Shown here: in pieces, positions 1 to 8,139 of the stretch
Position numbering within the stretch: position 1 is the first letter of the stretch
Layout: every line of letters starts with the position of its first letter
Origin: an uncultured Clostridia bacterium
GTDB lineage: Bacteria > Bacillota > Clostridia > Christensenellales > Borkfalkiaceae
Direction: 5' to 3'
Assembly: GCA_934796775.1 (NCBI GenBank)
Contig: CAKVPH010000017.1
Coordinates: 1-40,762 of the forward strand
Length of the DNA stretch: 40,762 nt
The notes under the pieces: generated by a model
Told to the model about the DNA's origin: nothing
Seen by the model: only the letters and a program-made list of their open reading frames with translations
Database searches by the model: none
Position numbers and translations under genes: made by a program

Positions 1-29
1 GGCGAGTAGTTTTTGTTTTTTCTTGACAT
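1..29 (-). CDS. IS3-family transposase OrfA, N-terminal fragment
   Basis: Partial gene starting at ATG 29 on the minus strand and running off position 1. Only ten residues, MSRKNKNYSP, are visible. The basic start resembles helix-turn-helix OrfA proteins of IS150-like elements, which bind the IS ends and are fused to OrfB by programmed frameshifting. An AGGAGG motif (complement of 41-46) lies 12 bases upstream inside a hairpin. The family call rests on the short N-terminus plus the element tip and is therefore tentative. Confidence 0.5.
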
Positions 30-75
30 AAAAATATGCACCTCCTAAAGTGTCTAACTTTTGGGGTGCATATCA
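1..75 (-). mobile_element. IS3-family (IS150-like) insertion sequence, left end, cut by window edge
   Basis: Read on the minus strand, the sequence enters a tip resembling TGCACCCCAAAAGTTAGACA, followed by an AGGAGG ribosome binding site and an ATG whose first codons give MSRKNKNYSP. That pattern is what I know from OrfA of IS150-group IS3 elements. The arms at 34-42 and 65-73 are perfectly complementary. The exact tip (about 66-75) and any target-site duplication cannot be fixed because the other end is outside the window. Confidence 0.6.
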
Positions 76-105
76 TTCGCCATCTTGCATTTTGTTTTTT
101 TTTAA

Positions 106-1944
106 TTATACGTTATCTTTTTTTCTTACGAGGGTAAAAGCTAACGCAGAAATCGCCATAAGTGCCGCAATGGGCGCAATTCCCGATACCGAGGAGTTAC
201 AGTCGTTTGTGTTGCTATTTCCGCCGTTTGAAGAATTTCCGCCGTTTGAAGAATCGCCGTCGGAATAGAATACGTCTTCGTATTTATATTCGGTACGTCC
301 GCATACGCTGCAGATTCTTGTCTGCTTGCCGGACGCGTCGGCATTGCTCCACTCGCCAAAAGTGTGTTCGTCGGTTGCGGGTACATAGGTGTCGTTATAG
401 CTATCTCCGCATTCGCAGGTGTGTTTAGTGTAGCCTTGATCTTTGCAGGTGGGGGCTACAACTTCTGTCGTGTAACTGTGTTCATGCGGTTTTTCGTCTT
501 CTGCCTTGGCATATAAATGCGCGGGGTAGTTTGAACTTGTTGCCGCATTAGCTATGTTGTTTGCGCTAAAAGACGGATATCTATCACTGCTTCCTATAAA
601 GTATTCGCTGCCCGCAACGGTTGCAACAAACGTTTTGTACGTTTCGTTCCAACCATAAACCGTGTCGTGCGTGCAACCGCTCTGGCAGTTAGTTCCGTCG
701 GATATACATATGCTTGCGTCCGTACGTCCCGCGCCCTGGTACATGCAGATATACGTTTTAACGTTATTTTTATTAAAGTAAAGCTTGTATCCGTCGGTTG
801 CCTGTTCAACGTAAACGTCTATTGCCTGTTCTACGGCAGTAACGGTGTTAAGGTACCAACTGTAAGTTTTATAAATGTTTCCGTCAAAATAAGCGGGGGT
901 ACTCTTATCGCATCTTAGTTTGTACGGAGTATTCATTGCAGGCGTATCTACTATAGTGTAGTCGGCAGGTTTTTCGTCGCCGCCGGTTTCGTCGCCGTCG
1001 CCGCCGCCGGGTTTGCCGCTCGTGCCTTTATGGTTTGCAGGAGTAACAACGGTTTCGGGTACGTCTTTGCCGAATACCAACCAGGCATATTCGGGGTAGT
1101 CTATAAATACGTTACGGTTGCCCTGAATGTTTTGCACCTGATCGTTACGGCTCATTTCCCACGTGTCAACGGGGTCGTTTTCACACCATTCAAGTAAGGT
1201 TTCAAGGCTTTCAATAACTTTTTCGCCGTCGTTTCCGTTTGTGCCTTTGTTGGGATTAGGATCGTTTTTAAATAAATTCGGTTCTTCCCATCTGCACCAT
1301 ACGTATAAAAGTATTCTTGCAACGTCGCCTTTTATATTGTCGTTTACTTCTACTATGTTGCCGGAATGATACAGCACGGCTTTACCGTTATATTCTTTTG
1401 TTGAGTAACCTGAATTTTTTCTCGCGTTGCCCATAGTCTTGCTCCCGCGCGATGAGTTTATTTTGCTGTCCGTGGGGCGCAGGTGATGAAGGTCGCTTCC
1501 GCCGTTACTCTGATAGAAAGATGCATGGCTTTTGGGCCAGACGTGTTCGCGGTTAAAGCTTCCGCCGGGTTCGTCGCTGTAGAATAACATCGTGCTTGAC
1601 GCACTTCCTTTTCCGTCGGTATCAGGCCAGTAGCTTGTAAGGCTTGAGTAACTTACGCTTCTGGTCATCGTTGACGACATAAGAGTGTGCAGTGAAGAGA
1701 ATAATTCGCTCGTCATATTAAGGCAATTTTCGTTGCCGCCTTGCATGACGGACATGCTTTCCCAGGTGTAACTGCCCGTATAATAAGCTTCTGCCTGAGA
1801 ACTTAGCGACGTGCATACTTCGTGGCGTGTGCCTGTGTTATAACTTGCAGCCGAAACGCTTATCGGTCTTATGCCGATAAATACTGCAAAAGTCATAAAA
1901 ATGGCAACAACCGAAGAAGTTATGCGTTTTATGGACTTTGTCAT
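106..1944 (-). CDS. Secreted, membrane-anchored endonuclease I family nuclease
   Basis: A 612-residue surface DNase/RNase of the endonuclease I (Bsn/YhcR-like) family. Residues 1-32 form a signal peptide. The catalytic region (about 40-295) holds NREHVWPKSH (131-140), DLHHLRPTD (151-159) and RNDQVQNIQGNRN (266-278), the family's His-metal active-site signature. Residues 325-480 are an unrecognised second domain. Residues about 484-550 carry paired Cys motifs (HTCECG, CSVCG). A Ser/Gly/Asn repeat linker and a C-terminal hydrophobic segment ending RKKDNV follow. No LPXTG motif is present, so anchoring is probably by the membrane segment. The start is supported by an AAAGGAG motif nine bases upstream. 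A likely role is nucleic-acid scavenging outside the cell. It transcribes toward the IS tip, with no clear terminator between. Confidence 0.88.
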   Translation of the reverse strand: MTKSIKRITSSVVAIFMTFAVFIGIRPISVSAASYNTGTRHEVCTSLSSQAEAYYTGSYTWESMSVMQGGNENCLNMTSELFSSLHTLMSSTMTRSVSYSSLTSYWPDTDGKGSASSTMLFYSDEPGGSFNREHVWPKSHASFYQSNGGSDLHHLRPTDSKINSSRGSKTMGNARKNSGYSTKEYNGKAVLYHSGNIVEVNDNIKGDVARILLYVWCRWEEPNLFKNDPNPNKGTNGNDGEKVIESLETLLEWCENDPVDTWEMSRNDQVQNIQGNRNVFIDYPEYAWLVFGKDVPETVVTPANHKGTSGKPGGGDGDETGGDEKPADYTIVDTPAMNTPYKLRCDKSTPAYFDGNIYKTYSWYLNTVTAVEQAIDVYVEQATDGYKLYFNKNNVKTYICMYQGAGRTDASICISDGTNCQSGCTHDTVYGWNETYKTFVATVAGSEYFIGSSDRYPSFSANNIANAATSSNYPAHLYAKAEDEKPHEHSYTTEVVAPTCKDQGYTKHTCECGDSYNDTYVPATDEHTFGEWSNADASGKQTRICSVCGRTEYKYEDVFYSDGDSSNGGNSSNGGNSNTNDCNSSVSGIAPIAALMAISALAFTLVRKKDNV

Positions 1945-1995
1945 AGATAAAGCTCCTTTTAATTTACTGTACGGTATTTTTTAATGCCACATTAT

Positions 1996-2024
1996 ATTAT
2001 ACCACTATCAAACGAGTTTTGAAA
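1996..2024 (-). promoter_or_regulatory. Candidate promoter of the endonuclease gene
   Basis: On the minus strand TTTCAA (complement of 2019-2024) is followed after 17 bases by TATAAT (complement of 1996-2001). The -10 is perfect and the -35 is weak. It lies about 50 bases upstream of the endonuclease start. Confidence 0.4.
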
Positions 2025-2106
2025 GCGAATTTTAAAAAAATTATCGGAATTTTTTTTATTCAGTAATACAGGTCGGTTTTATTTAATATTTTATTTAATA
2101 AGGTCT

Positions 2107-2892
2107 TTATTTAATAAGGTCTTTTATTTTATCCGTAACGGATAATCCGCATTCGTAGCCGTTTTTATATGCCATTTCAAAGTTTTTGCGCTCGATTTTA
2201 TATGGACTCATGCTGCCAAGGTCGGGGGCGACGTAAATGTCGGCATGGCTGTTTTTGCGGTTGTTTTCGGTGTTTTGATTATCGTAAATATCAACAAGGC
2301 GAATAAGGTAGCCTATTACGCTGCGAATTTCGTTCATTTCGCGAAGAGGACCTAAAACGTCCACGGCAACAACTACTTCCGCGCCCAACTCTTTAACTTC
2401 GTCGGACGGAACTCTGCATACCACTCCGCCGTCCGCAATAATCATTCCGTTTACGTTTACGGGCTGAAACACCAGCGGTATAGAAGAACTTGCCTGAACT
2501 GCAGGCGCAACTTCTCCTTCCGAAAAGACCACTTTTTTGCCCGTTAAAAGATCCGCGCCTATGCATGAAAAGGGAATAGACAGCTCGTCGAATTTAGTGT
2601 GTCCCAAAAATCTGCGCAGTACCGCTAAAAGCTTTTTGCTTTTAAGCAGTGTTCCGCTTCTCAATGCTCTTAAATCCGGATCTATAAGGTCGCGTATTCT
2701 TAAAGACAGGACCGCGTCGAGCATATCTTTAGGGCGCATGCCGAAAGCGTAACAGCTTCCTACCACCGAACCCATAGAGCAACCCGAAATAAACTGAGGT
2801 TTAATTTTTTTATCTTCAAGAGCCTGTAAAAAACCTATGTGAGCAACGCCTCTCGCGCCGCCGCTGCCGAGTGCTAAACCTAAAGATTTCAT
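2107..2892 (-). CDS. Patatin-like phospholipase (RssA/NTE-type PNPLA)
   Basis: A 261-residue cytosolic serine esterase/phospholipase of the patatin-like family. It starts MKSLGLALGSGGARG, which is the oxyanion-hole glycine loop. The nucleophile elbow is GCSMG and the catalytic aspartate lies in ADGGV, together the Ser-Asp dyad of the family. I chose ATG 2892 because AAGGAG sits eight bases upstream. A longer frame reaching 3012 exists, but its extra 40 residues translate a dispersed repeat copy and have no supporting binding site. The gene follows the CorC-like gene in the same direction and may be co-transcribed with it. The lipid substrate cannot be told from sequence. Confidence 0.88.
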   Translation of the reverse strand: MKSLGLALGSGGARGVAHIGFLQALEDKKIKPQFISGCSMGSVVGSCYAFGMRPKDMLDAVLSLRIRDLIDPDLRALRSGTLLKSKKLLAVLRRFLGHTKFDELSIPFSCIGADLLTGKKVVFSEGEVAPAVQASSSIPLVFQPVNVNGMIIADGGVVCRVPSDEVKELGAEVVVAVDVLGPLREMNEIRSVIGYLIRLVDIYDNQNTENNRKNSHADIYVAPDLGSMSPYKIERKNFEMAYKNGYECGLSVTDKIKDLIK

Positions 2893-2972
2893 AATATTCT
2901 CCTTAGCAACGTGATTAAATAAATGATAAAAAAGTAAAAAGGCGAAAGCACAGAAAAAGGAAAAATAGCAAG

Positions 2973-2988
2973 CTATAAGTCGATTATC
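2973..2988 (+). repeat. Dispersed element copy A (CTATAAGTCGATTATC)
   Basis: Exact consensus core. It lies between the CorC-like gene and the patatin gene (both minus strand), with an A-rich left flank. Confidence 0.8.
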
Positions 2989-3026
2989 CGCACTTTCACC
3001 TCGTTGAGGCATAACGTTTACGCCGA

Positions 3027-4364
3027 TTATTCTTTATTGTTTCCAAAAGGAAGTTTAAAATGTTCGCCCGATTCGGGTTCTTCCTCTACGGGGTGTACCG
3101 TAACTTTTACTTCGATAACTCTTCGTTGCGTCAGTTTGTTTACGGTAACGGTCAGATTTTTATAATCGAAACTGTCGAATTTTTTAGGAATAAGCCCCAA
3201 AACTTCAATAACCCAGCCGCTTACGGTCTGTGATTCGAAATTGTCGCTTTCGTCTTCGTCCAAACCGAACAGCTCAAAAAATTTATCGAGTTCGGCTCTG
3301 CCGTCAACCATATAGGTGGTGTCGTCCGTTTTAGTAAAATAATTTACTACTTCGTCGTGTTCGTCCCATATCTCGCCGACAAGTTCTTCTAAAATATCTT
3401 CCAAAGTGGCAATACCCAAAGTTCCGCCGTATTCGTCAACGACTATAGCCATATGTACTTTTTGCCGTTGCATACTCTTTAAAAGAGTGGAAATTTTCAT
3501 ATGCTCGGTAGCCACTGCCGTGGACGTGATGATTTTAGAAATATCCTTTTCTCCGCGTTCGAGCGCGGCAAAAAAGTCGATATTATGAATCATGCCGATG
3601 ATTGTGTCTATCGTATCTCTGTAAACCGGCATACGCGAAAAATTATGTTCTAAAAACATGCGTTTTATACGCTCCATGCTCATATCCATGGATACCGCGA
3701 CTACGTTTACGCGCGGAACTAAAATGTCCTCTACCAAAACGTCGTCAAATTCTATAGAGCTTGAAATAAGTTCGCGTTCTTCTTTATCCAAAGAACCTTC
3801 TTCCTGCGCTTCTTCAACCATAGTAAGAAGCTCTTCTTCTGTGATTTTCTCTTCGTTTCCCAAATGGAACATTTTGCGGAGTAAAAATTTAAGCCCCGAA
3901 AACATAATGGTTAAAGGGAACAGGATAATCATAAAAAAGCGTATGGGGTATCCGGTTAATATGGCAATCGATTCCGATTTTTCTTTAGCGATCATTTTCG
4001 GGCTTATTTCGCCGAAAACGAGAACTACGATAGTAGAAACTATGGTGGAAACGGTGGCGGCTATCGCCTCGCTGTCACCGCCTAACACTTTTTTAAATAA
4101 AAGTGTGGAAAGAGTTGCCAAAGTGATGTTTACGATGTTGTTTCCTATTAAAATTGTGGAAAGCAAGCGATCGTAATTTTCGGATAGGGCAAGCGCGTTT
4201 TTAGCACCTTTATGCCCGTCCTGCGCTTTTATGCGAAGTTTGGTTTTGTTTACCGCAGAAAATGCGGTTTCCGTTGATGAAAAGAATGCCGACAGAAGTA
4301 CGAGTATAATACATACGAGTATATAAAGCGCTATACTGTCGGGGTCAGGGTCGTCTGTGTCCAT
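3027..4364 (-). CDS. CNNM/CBS/CorC-HlyC family membrane protein (putative Mg2+/cation exporter)
   Basis: A 445-residue integral membrane protein of the HlyC/CorC (UPF0053) family. The N-terminal CNNM (DUF21) domain, about residues 10-195, has several hydrophobic segments beginning ALYILVCIILVLLSAFFSS. A cytosolic CBS pair follows (about 210-345, including DILVPRVNVVAVS and VDEYGGTLGIATLEDILEELVGEIWDE). A C-terminal CorC_HlyC domain closes the protein. Bacterial relatives such as CorB/MpfA export magnesium and bind nucleotide through the CBS pair. The specific ion here is inferred. ATG 4364 has an AAGGAG site, and a promoter lies about 65 bases upstream. It is divergent from the ATPase operon. 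Confidence 0.9.
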   Translation of the reverse strand: MDTDDPDPDSIALYILVCIILVLLSAFFSSTETAFSAVNKTKLRIKAQDGHKGAKNALALSENYDRLLSTILIGNNIVNITLATLSTLLFKKVLGGDSEAIAATVSTIVSTIVVLVFGEISPKMIAKEKSESIAILTGYPIRFFMIILFPLTIMFSGLKFLLRKMFHLGNEEKITEEELLTMVEEAQEEGSLDKEERELISSSIEFDDVLVEDILVPRVNVVAVSMDMSMERIKRMFLEHNFSRMPVYRDTIDTIIGMIHNIDFFAALERGEKDISKIITSTAVATEHMKISTLLKSMQRQKVHMAIVVDEYGGTLGIATLEDILEELVGEIWDEHDEVVNYFTKTDDTTYMVDGRAELDKFFELFGLDEDESDNFESQTVSGWVIEVLGLIPKKFDSFDYKNLTVTVNKLTQRRVIEVKVTVHPVEEEPESGEHFKLPFGNNKE

Positions 4365-4427
4365 ATTTCTCCTTATATAAAAATTTTAAAGCGTATAGAA
4401 TTCGCCTTAATAAAATAAAGTATTTCT

Positions 4428-4456
4428 ATTTTAGCACAAAATAAAGCGTTTGTAAA
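4428..4456 (-). promoter_or_regulatory. Promoter of the CorC-like gene
   Basis: Minus-strand TTTACA (complement of 4451-4456), a 17-base spacer, then TAAAAT (complement of 4428-4433). Confidence 0.55.
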
Positions 4457-4597
4457 CTGTTTGCGCAATTTTTTTTGCAATACGCAATTTTACAAATCAT
4501 TTTTTATCTTTTAACTTTTAAAAACAAATTCGTTAAACTTCCCTTTTATTTTTCAATAAAACTTAACAAAGCCTTTGCTTTTGTTTTGCAAAAAAAC

Positions 4598-4629
4598 TTG
4601 ACAATTTTTTTTAAATACCTTATTATAAT
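4598..4629 (+). promoter_or_regulatory. Promoter of the V-type ATPase operon
   Basis: TTGACA at 4598-4603 is followed by TATTAT at 4621-4626 (17-base spacer), overlapping a perfect TATAAT at 4624-4629 (20-base spacer). It lies about 65 bases upstream of the first ATPase gene. Confidence 0.65.
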
Positions 4630-4691
4630 ATTCTAAGAGCCTGCCGTAATATAACGTTTTTGCGGCAAAAGACGATTTTTCAGGAGTCTTT

Positions 4692-5012
4692 ATGATTAAC
4701 GAGGTAATAAACAAGGTGCTTGCGGCTGAAGCCGAAGCCGAAAATATACGAAATAATGCCGAGAGTCAGGCGCAGGATATTTTGACCGAAAGCGAAAAAG
4801 TCTGTTTAAAACTTACGGGCGACGGCGAAAAACAAGCAAAAAGCCGCCGTGCGGAAATTCTTGGCGAATACGCCTCAAAAGCAGATGCCGAATACGAAAA
4901 AACGCTGGCTGAAGCTAAAAATCAGGCGGAACTGTTAAAAAAAGAAAAACAGGAGCCTGCAAAAAACATCGGTGAAAGCATTTACGGGAGAATATTAAAT
5001 GGCGATTGCTAA
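4692..5012 (+). CDS. ntpF: V-type ATPase peripheral-stalk subunit (G/H-like; NtpF position)
   Basis: A 106-residue, almost entirely helical, Ala/Glu/Lys-rich protein predicted to form a long coiled coil. This is the hallmark of the small peripheral-stalk subunit (H/AhaH, NtpF in Enterococcus hirae) that pairs with subunit E to hold the catalytic head still against the membrane stator. It is the first gene of the operon and overlaps subunit I by 14 bases. CAGGAG lies just before the ATG. Sequence identity of such coiled coils is weak, so the call relies mainly on gene position. Confidence 0.75.
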   Translation: MINEVINKVLAAEAEAENIRNNAESQAQDILTESEKVCLKLTGDGEKQAKSRRAEILGEYASKADAEYEKTLAEAKNQAELLKKEKQEPAKNIGESIYGRILNGDC

Positions 5013-6966
5013 GATGCTCCTGTTCAAACTTGTCGGCACAACCGAAGAGCAGGACAAGCTGCTTGACGCGTTGCACCGGACCGGAGCGGTGGAACTTAAA
5101 CAAACGTCTGATTTGTTTGACGGAAAACGCCTTGTGTCCGACAAAACGGAGCTTTATAACAAACAGGCGTCGCTTGAAAAAGCGATAGACCTTATATCTA
5201 AGTGCATAGCCGAAGCAAAGAGCGAAAAGGGCGAACCGGACGGTTTCGGCGTTTCTTATTCAGAGTTTATGAAAATAAGCGAGCGTGAATCGGAAATCTG
5301 CGCGCAGGCGGACAAAGTGTCGGATTTGAGTTCGAAAATTTATGCCGACGAAGCGGCTGTTACCGCTTACGAGTCAAAAATTAAGGAATTTTTACCTTAC
5401 GCTCTTTTAAAAACGCCTTTTTCGGAATATGTAAACACTAAAAAAACGCGTTGCGTTCTTGGAATAATCGAAAACAAGCGCATAGAAGAATTTATGCGGC
5501 AAGCCGAAGAAAACGGACTTATATTTGTAAGCGAAGAGTGTGAGTCCGACAGCGGAAAGGTGGTAAGCGTTACCTGGCACGAAAGCGTTTCTGAAAACGT
5601 TGAAAAATTGCTTTCTTCAAATGCGTTTATAAGATGTCCTTTCTCGTTTTCCCGCCTTGCAAAAGACGAAATTCTTGAATTAAAGCAAAAAATCAGGCAG
5701 AAAAAGACCGAAATAACCGAATTAAAACAAAAAATTACGGAATTTTCGGGCGCATTGCGCGACTTAAAAACTCTTTCCGATTATTACTCGTTCGTTATTC
5801 AAAAGAAGAGCGGTGAGGACGGATTTTTAAGAACGGCTTCCGCTTACGTTTTAGAAGCGTACGTTCCGGAGGAAAGGAAAGATCAGGTATTGAATGCCGT
5901 AAAAGGCGTTACAAATAATTATTACGCCGAGTTTACGCCCATTGCCGAAAACGAATACGCGCCTACGTTGATGAAAAACAAAGGCGTTACCAAACAATTT
6001 GAATTTGTAACAAACCTTTATTCTCCGCCAAAGTATCTTTCTTTCGATCCGAACTTTGCGGTAATGCTTTTCTTCTCGCTGTTTATGGGGTTCATAAACG
6101 GAGATATGGGTTACGGTTTTTTAATGCTCGCGGGCGGTATTTTGTTTGCGAAAGCGCAAAAGAGAGATACTTCAATGCGCCGCCTTGCGCTTATCCTTGC
6201 GTTTTCGGGAATATTTACCATTATTTTCGGAGTGTTGTTCGACAGTTTGTTCGGTATACCCATACTGCGTAACGCAGGGCTGATTTCAAAGCCGTTTTTG
6301 CCCGATCCCGTATATGATAATTCGGTGGTGGCGGGCATAAGCATTCCGTCGCTGCTGCTTATAAGCCTCGGAATGGGCGTCGTTCACATAATGGCAGGGC
6401 TTTTTATAACGGCGCTAATACATTTTGCTCACGGTCGTATACTCGACGGTATTTTCGACGGACTTATATGGGACGTGTTCCTTGGCGGAATTATAGTTTT
6501 GGTTGTAGGGCTTACGGGGCTTGCTCCCGCGGTAACCAAACCTGCAGTCTTAGTAATCGTGGTTTCGGTTGCTATAGGCGCAATTTTTGCAGGCAGGCAC
6601 GAAAAGGGTTTTGGCAAAATAACCAAAGCTTTCGGCTCGGTTTACGGACTTATAAATTATATGTCCGATATACTCAGTTACGCAAGACTTTACGGACTTA
6701 TGCTTTCGGGTGCGCAAATAGCTTCGATAGTTTCAAATCAGCTCGCGCTTCCCATGCTGACTAGTCCCGGCGGAGCAGGCGGATTTATTGCCTGCGCGCT
6801 TATAATGCTTATCGGTCACGTATTCAATATGGCAATGGGACTTTTAGGTGCGTTCGTGCACGACGCAAGACTTCAGTACGTTGAATTTTTCTCGCGTTTT
6901 TACGAAGGCGAAGGTCAACTCTTCACTCCGTTCGCAACTAAGTTCGATCATGTTTATTTAAAATAA
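4999..6966 (+). CDS. ntpI: V-type ATPase subunit I (membrane stator)
   Basis: A 655-residue subunit a/I homologue. Residues 1 to about 340 are a soluble, coiled-coil-rich arm that binds the peripheral stalks. From about 350 onward there are roughly seven to eight membrane segments, beginning FAVMLFFSLFMGFINGDMGYGF. The segment SDILSYARLYGLMLSG contains Arg563, at the place of the essential arginine that releases the ion from the proteolipid ring. With the K ring it forms the ion channel. Length is normal for the family. The start overlaps the preceding gene. A 120-base gap with a dispersed repeat follows before ntpK. Confidence 0.93.
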   Translation: MAIAKMLLFKLVGTTEEQDKLLDALHRTGAVELKQTSDLFDGKRLVSDKTELYNKQASLEKAIDLISKCIAEAKSEKGEPDGFGVSYSEFMKISERESEICAQADKVSDLSSKIYADEAAVTAYESKIKEFLPYALLKTPFSEYVNTKKTRCVLGIIENKRIEEFMRQAEENGLIFVSEECESDSGKVVSVTWHESVSENVEKLLSSNAFIRCPFSFSRLAKDEILELKQKIRQKKTEITELKQKITEFSGALRDLKTLSDYYSFVIQKKSGEDGFLRTASAYVLEAYVPEERKDQVLNAVKGVTNNYYAEFTPIAENEYAPTLMKNKGVTKQFEFVTNLYSPPKYLSFDPNFAVMLFFSLFMGFINGDMGYGFLMLAGGILFAKAQKRDTSMRRLALILAFSGIFTIIFGVLFDSLFGIPILRNAGLISKPFLPDPVYDNSVVAGISIPSLLLISLGMGVVHIMAGLFITALIHFAHGRILDGIFDGLIWDVFLGGIIVLVVGLTGLAPAVTKPAVLVIVVSVAIGAIFAGRHEKGFGKITKAFGSVYGLINYMSDILSYARLYGLMLSGAQIASIVSNQLALPMLTSPGGAGGFIACALIMLIGHVFNMAMGLLGAFVHDARLQYVEFFSRFYEGEGQLFTPFATKFDHVYLK

Positions 6967-6996
6967 GTAAAAAGTTCGGTTAGGCTTAAATATAGC

Positions 6997-7012
6997 GATA
7001 ATCGACTTATAG
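6997..7012 (-). repeat. Dispersed element copy B
   Basis: GATAATCGACTTATAG, the exact complement of the core, in the ntpI-ntpK gap. Flanking GCG/CGC arms and a following run of T make it terminator-like. Confidence 0.8.
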
Positions 7013-7086
7013 ACCGCTTTTTTATAAAAAATAAAGCGGAATAAAAATTAAAAAGCAATTTTTCAAACAATATGGAGGAATGAAAA

Positions 7087-7533
7087 ATGGAACTCATAAT
7101 AGCAATTTTTGCGCTTGCGGCTTGTACGATTTTTTGCGGCATAGGCAGTGCCATAGGTCTTTACAAAACAGGTTCTGCGGCTTCTGCGGTAATCGGTGAA
7201 GACCCAAAAAAATTCAGTAAAGTTCTCGTTCTTGCGGTTCTTCCCGCAACTCAGGGTATTTACGGATTCGTTATTACCATTATCGGTACGGCAAAAATAG
7301 CAGCCGTTGCTGCCGGCACTGCAAGCGGAATGGCATTATTAGGCGCGATCCTTCCCATAACCGTAGTAGGTTGTATATCCGCTATTTTTCAAGGAAAGAC
7401 TTCTGTAAACGCCATACTTGCCGTTGCAAAAGAGGACTCTATCAGCGGTAAAATGATGCTTTTCCCCGCAATGGTAGAAACTTACGCAATTTTGGCGTTC
7501 GTTATAACCCTTATGCTTTTCAACGCTATTTAA
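7087..7533 (+). CDS. ntpK: V-type ATPase proteolipid subunit K, probable Na+-binding
   Basis: A 148-residue, four-helix double-hairpin proteolipid forming the rotor ring. Ion-site residues align with those known from the Na+-ATPase of Enterococcus hirae (Leu61, Thr64, Gln65, Gln110, Glu139). Here they are Leu52, Thr55 and Gln56 in LPATQGIYGF, Gln102 in AIFQGK, and Glu131 in MVETYAI. As in that enzyme, the first hairpin has Gln, not Glu, so there is one carboxylate per four-helix unit. GGAGG lies about seven bases before the ATG. The ring needs many copies per complex, and the gene has its own strong ribosome binding site after a 120-base spacer. Na+ use is an inference from these residues. 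Confidence 0.94.
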   Translation: MELIIAIFALAACTIFCGIGSAIGLYKTGSAASAVIGEDPKKFSKVLVLAVLPATQGIYGFVITIIGTAKIAAVAAGTASGMALLGAILPITVVGCISAIFQGKTSVNAILAVAKEDSISGKMMLFPAMVETYAILAFVITLMLFNAI

Positions 7534-7557
7534 TATAAAGGTTAAAAAACATTTAAA

Positions 7558-8139
7558 ATGAACGAAGATCAGGCAATAATACAAAAAATTATTTCCGACG
7601 CGCAAACGGCGGCAAACACCGTTTTACAAAACGCAACCGACGCCGCCGATAAGGCACATAAAATTGCTTTGGAAAACTCGGAAAAATTTATAAGCGAAGC
7701 CGAAAAAAAAGCACGGGAAGAAGGCGAAAAGCTGCTCGAACGCCGCGTTACGCTTGCCCGTCTTGACGGTAAGCGCGTTATTTTATCGTGCAAGCAGGAA
7801 ATAACCGAAAGCGTTTTCGATTATGCCGAAAAGCTGCTTTGCTCTTCGCCTAAGGATAAATATCTTGAATTCGTGTGCCGTTCCGTTGAAAAATACGCAA
7901 ACGAGGGCGATCTCGTGCGGATCTCGGTAAACGCGCCATTTTCTGCCGAAGAGCTTGAATCTCAAAGCGTATGCAAGGCTAAAAAGCTGAAATGCGAGAA
8001 AAACGGCGATTTTTCCGGCGGCGTTATGATAATAGGCGAAAAACGCGACGCCGACCTCAGTTTTAAAGCGTATTTAAACGAGTACGCCGATAAAAACTTC
8101 GGGACGGTGGCTAAAGAATTGTTTAAAGAAAATGAATAA
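7558..8139 (+). CDS. ntpE: V-type ATPase subunit E (peripheral stalk)
   Basis: A 193-residue protein with an N-terminal coiled coil (about 1-95, rich in Ala/Glu/Lys). A mixed C-terminal domain follows and ends GGVMIIGEKRDADLSFKAYLNEY, a typical subunit E tail. Subunit E pairs with the small stalk protein and binds the top of the A3B3 head. It lies 24 bases after ntpK and overlaps ntpC by eight bases, consistent with translational coupling. No clear Shine-Dalgarno motif precedes the ATG. Confidence 0.88.
   Translation: MNEDQAIIQKIISDAQTAANTVLQNATDAADKAHKIALENSEKFISEAEKKAREEGEKLLERRVTLARLDGKRVILSCKQEITESVFDYAEKLLCSSPKDKYLEFVCRSVEKYANEGDLVRISVNAPFSAEELESQSVCKAKKLKCEKNGDFSGGVMIIGEKRDADLSFKAYLNEYADKNFGTVAKELFKENE

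Larger units (their letters stand above)
4365..4691. other. Divergent intergenic region, CorC-like gene / V-ATPase operon
   Basis: 327 bases of AT-rich DNA carrying back-to-back promoters (4428-4456 minus, 4598-4629 plus) and a 60-base ATPase leader. The leader includes a short TGCCG/CGGCA stem at about 4643-4665. I see no gene or recognised riboswitch. Confidence 0.6.

Noticed and set aside
106..230. LPXTG sortase anchor in the nuclease
   Set aside because: C-terminal hydrophobic segment and basic tail are present but no LPXTG-like motif precedes them.
2893..3012. N-terminal extension of the patatin-like protein
   Set aside because: Translates the dispersed element (ADNRLIACYF); the good ribosome binding site and the family start are at 2892.
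3658..4176. 172-residue plus-strand frame opposite the CorC-like gene
   Set aside because: Ser/Ile-rich antisense translation of a membrane protein gene; no homology features or ribosome binding site.
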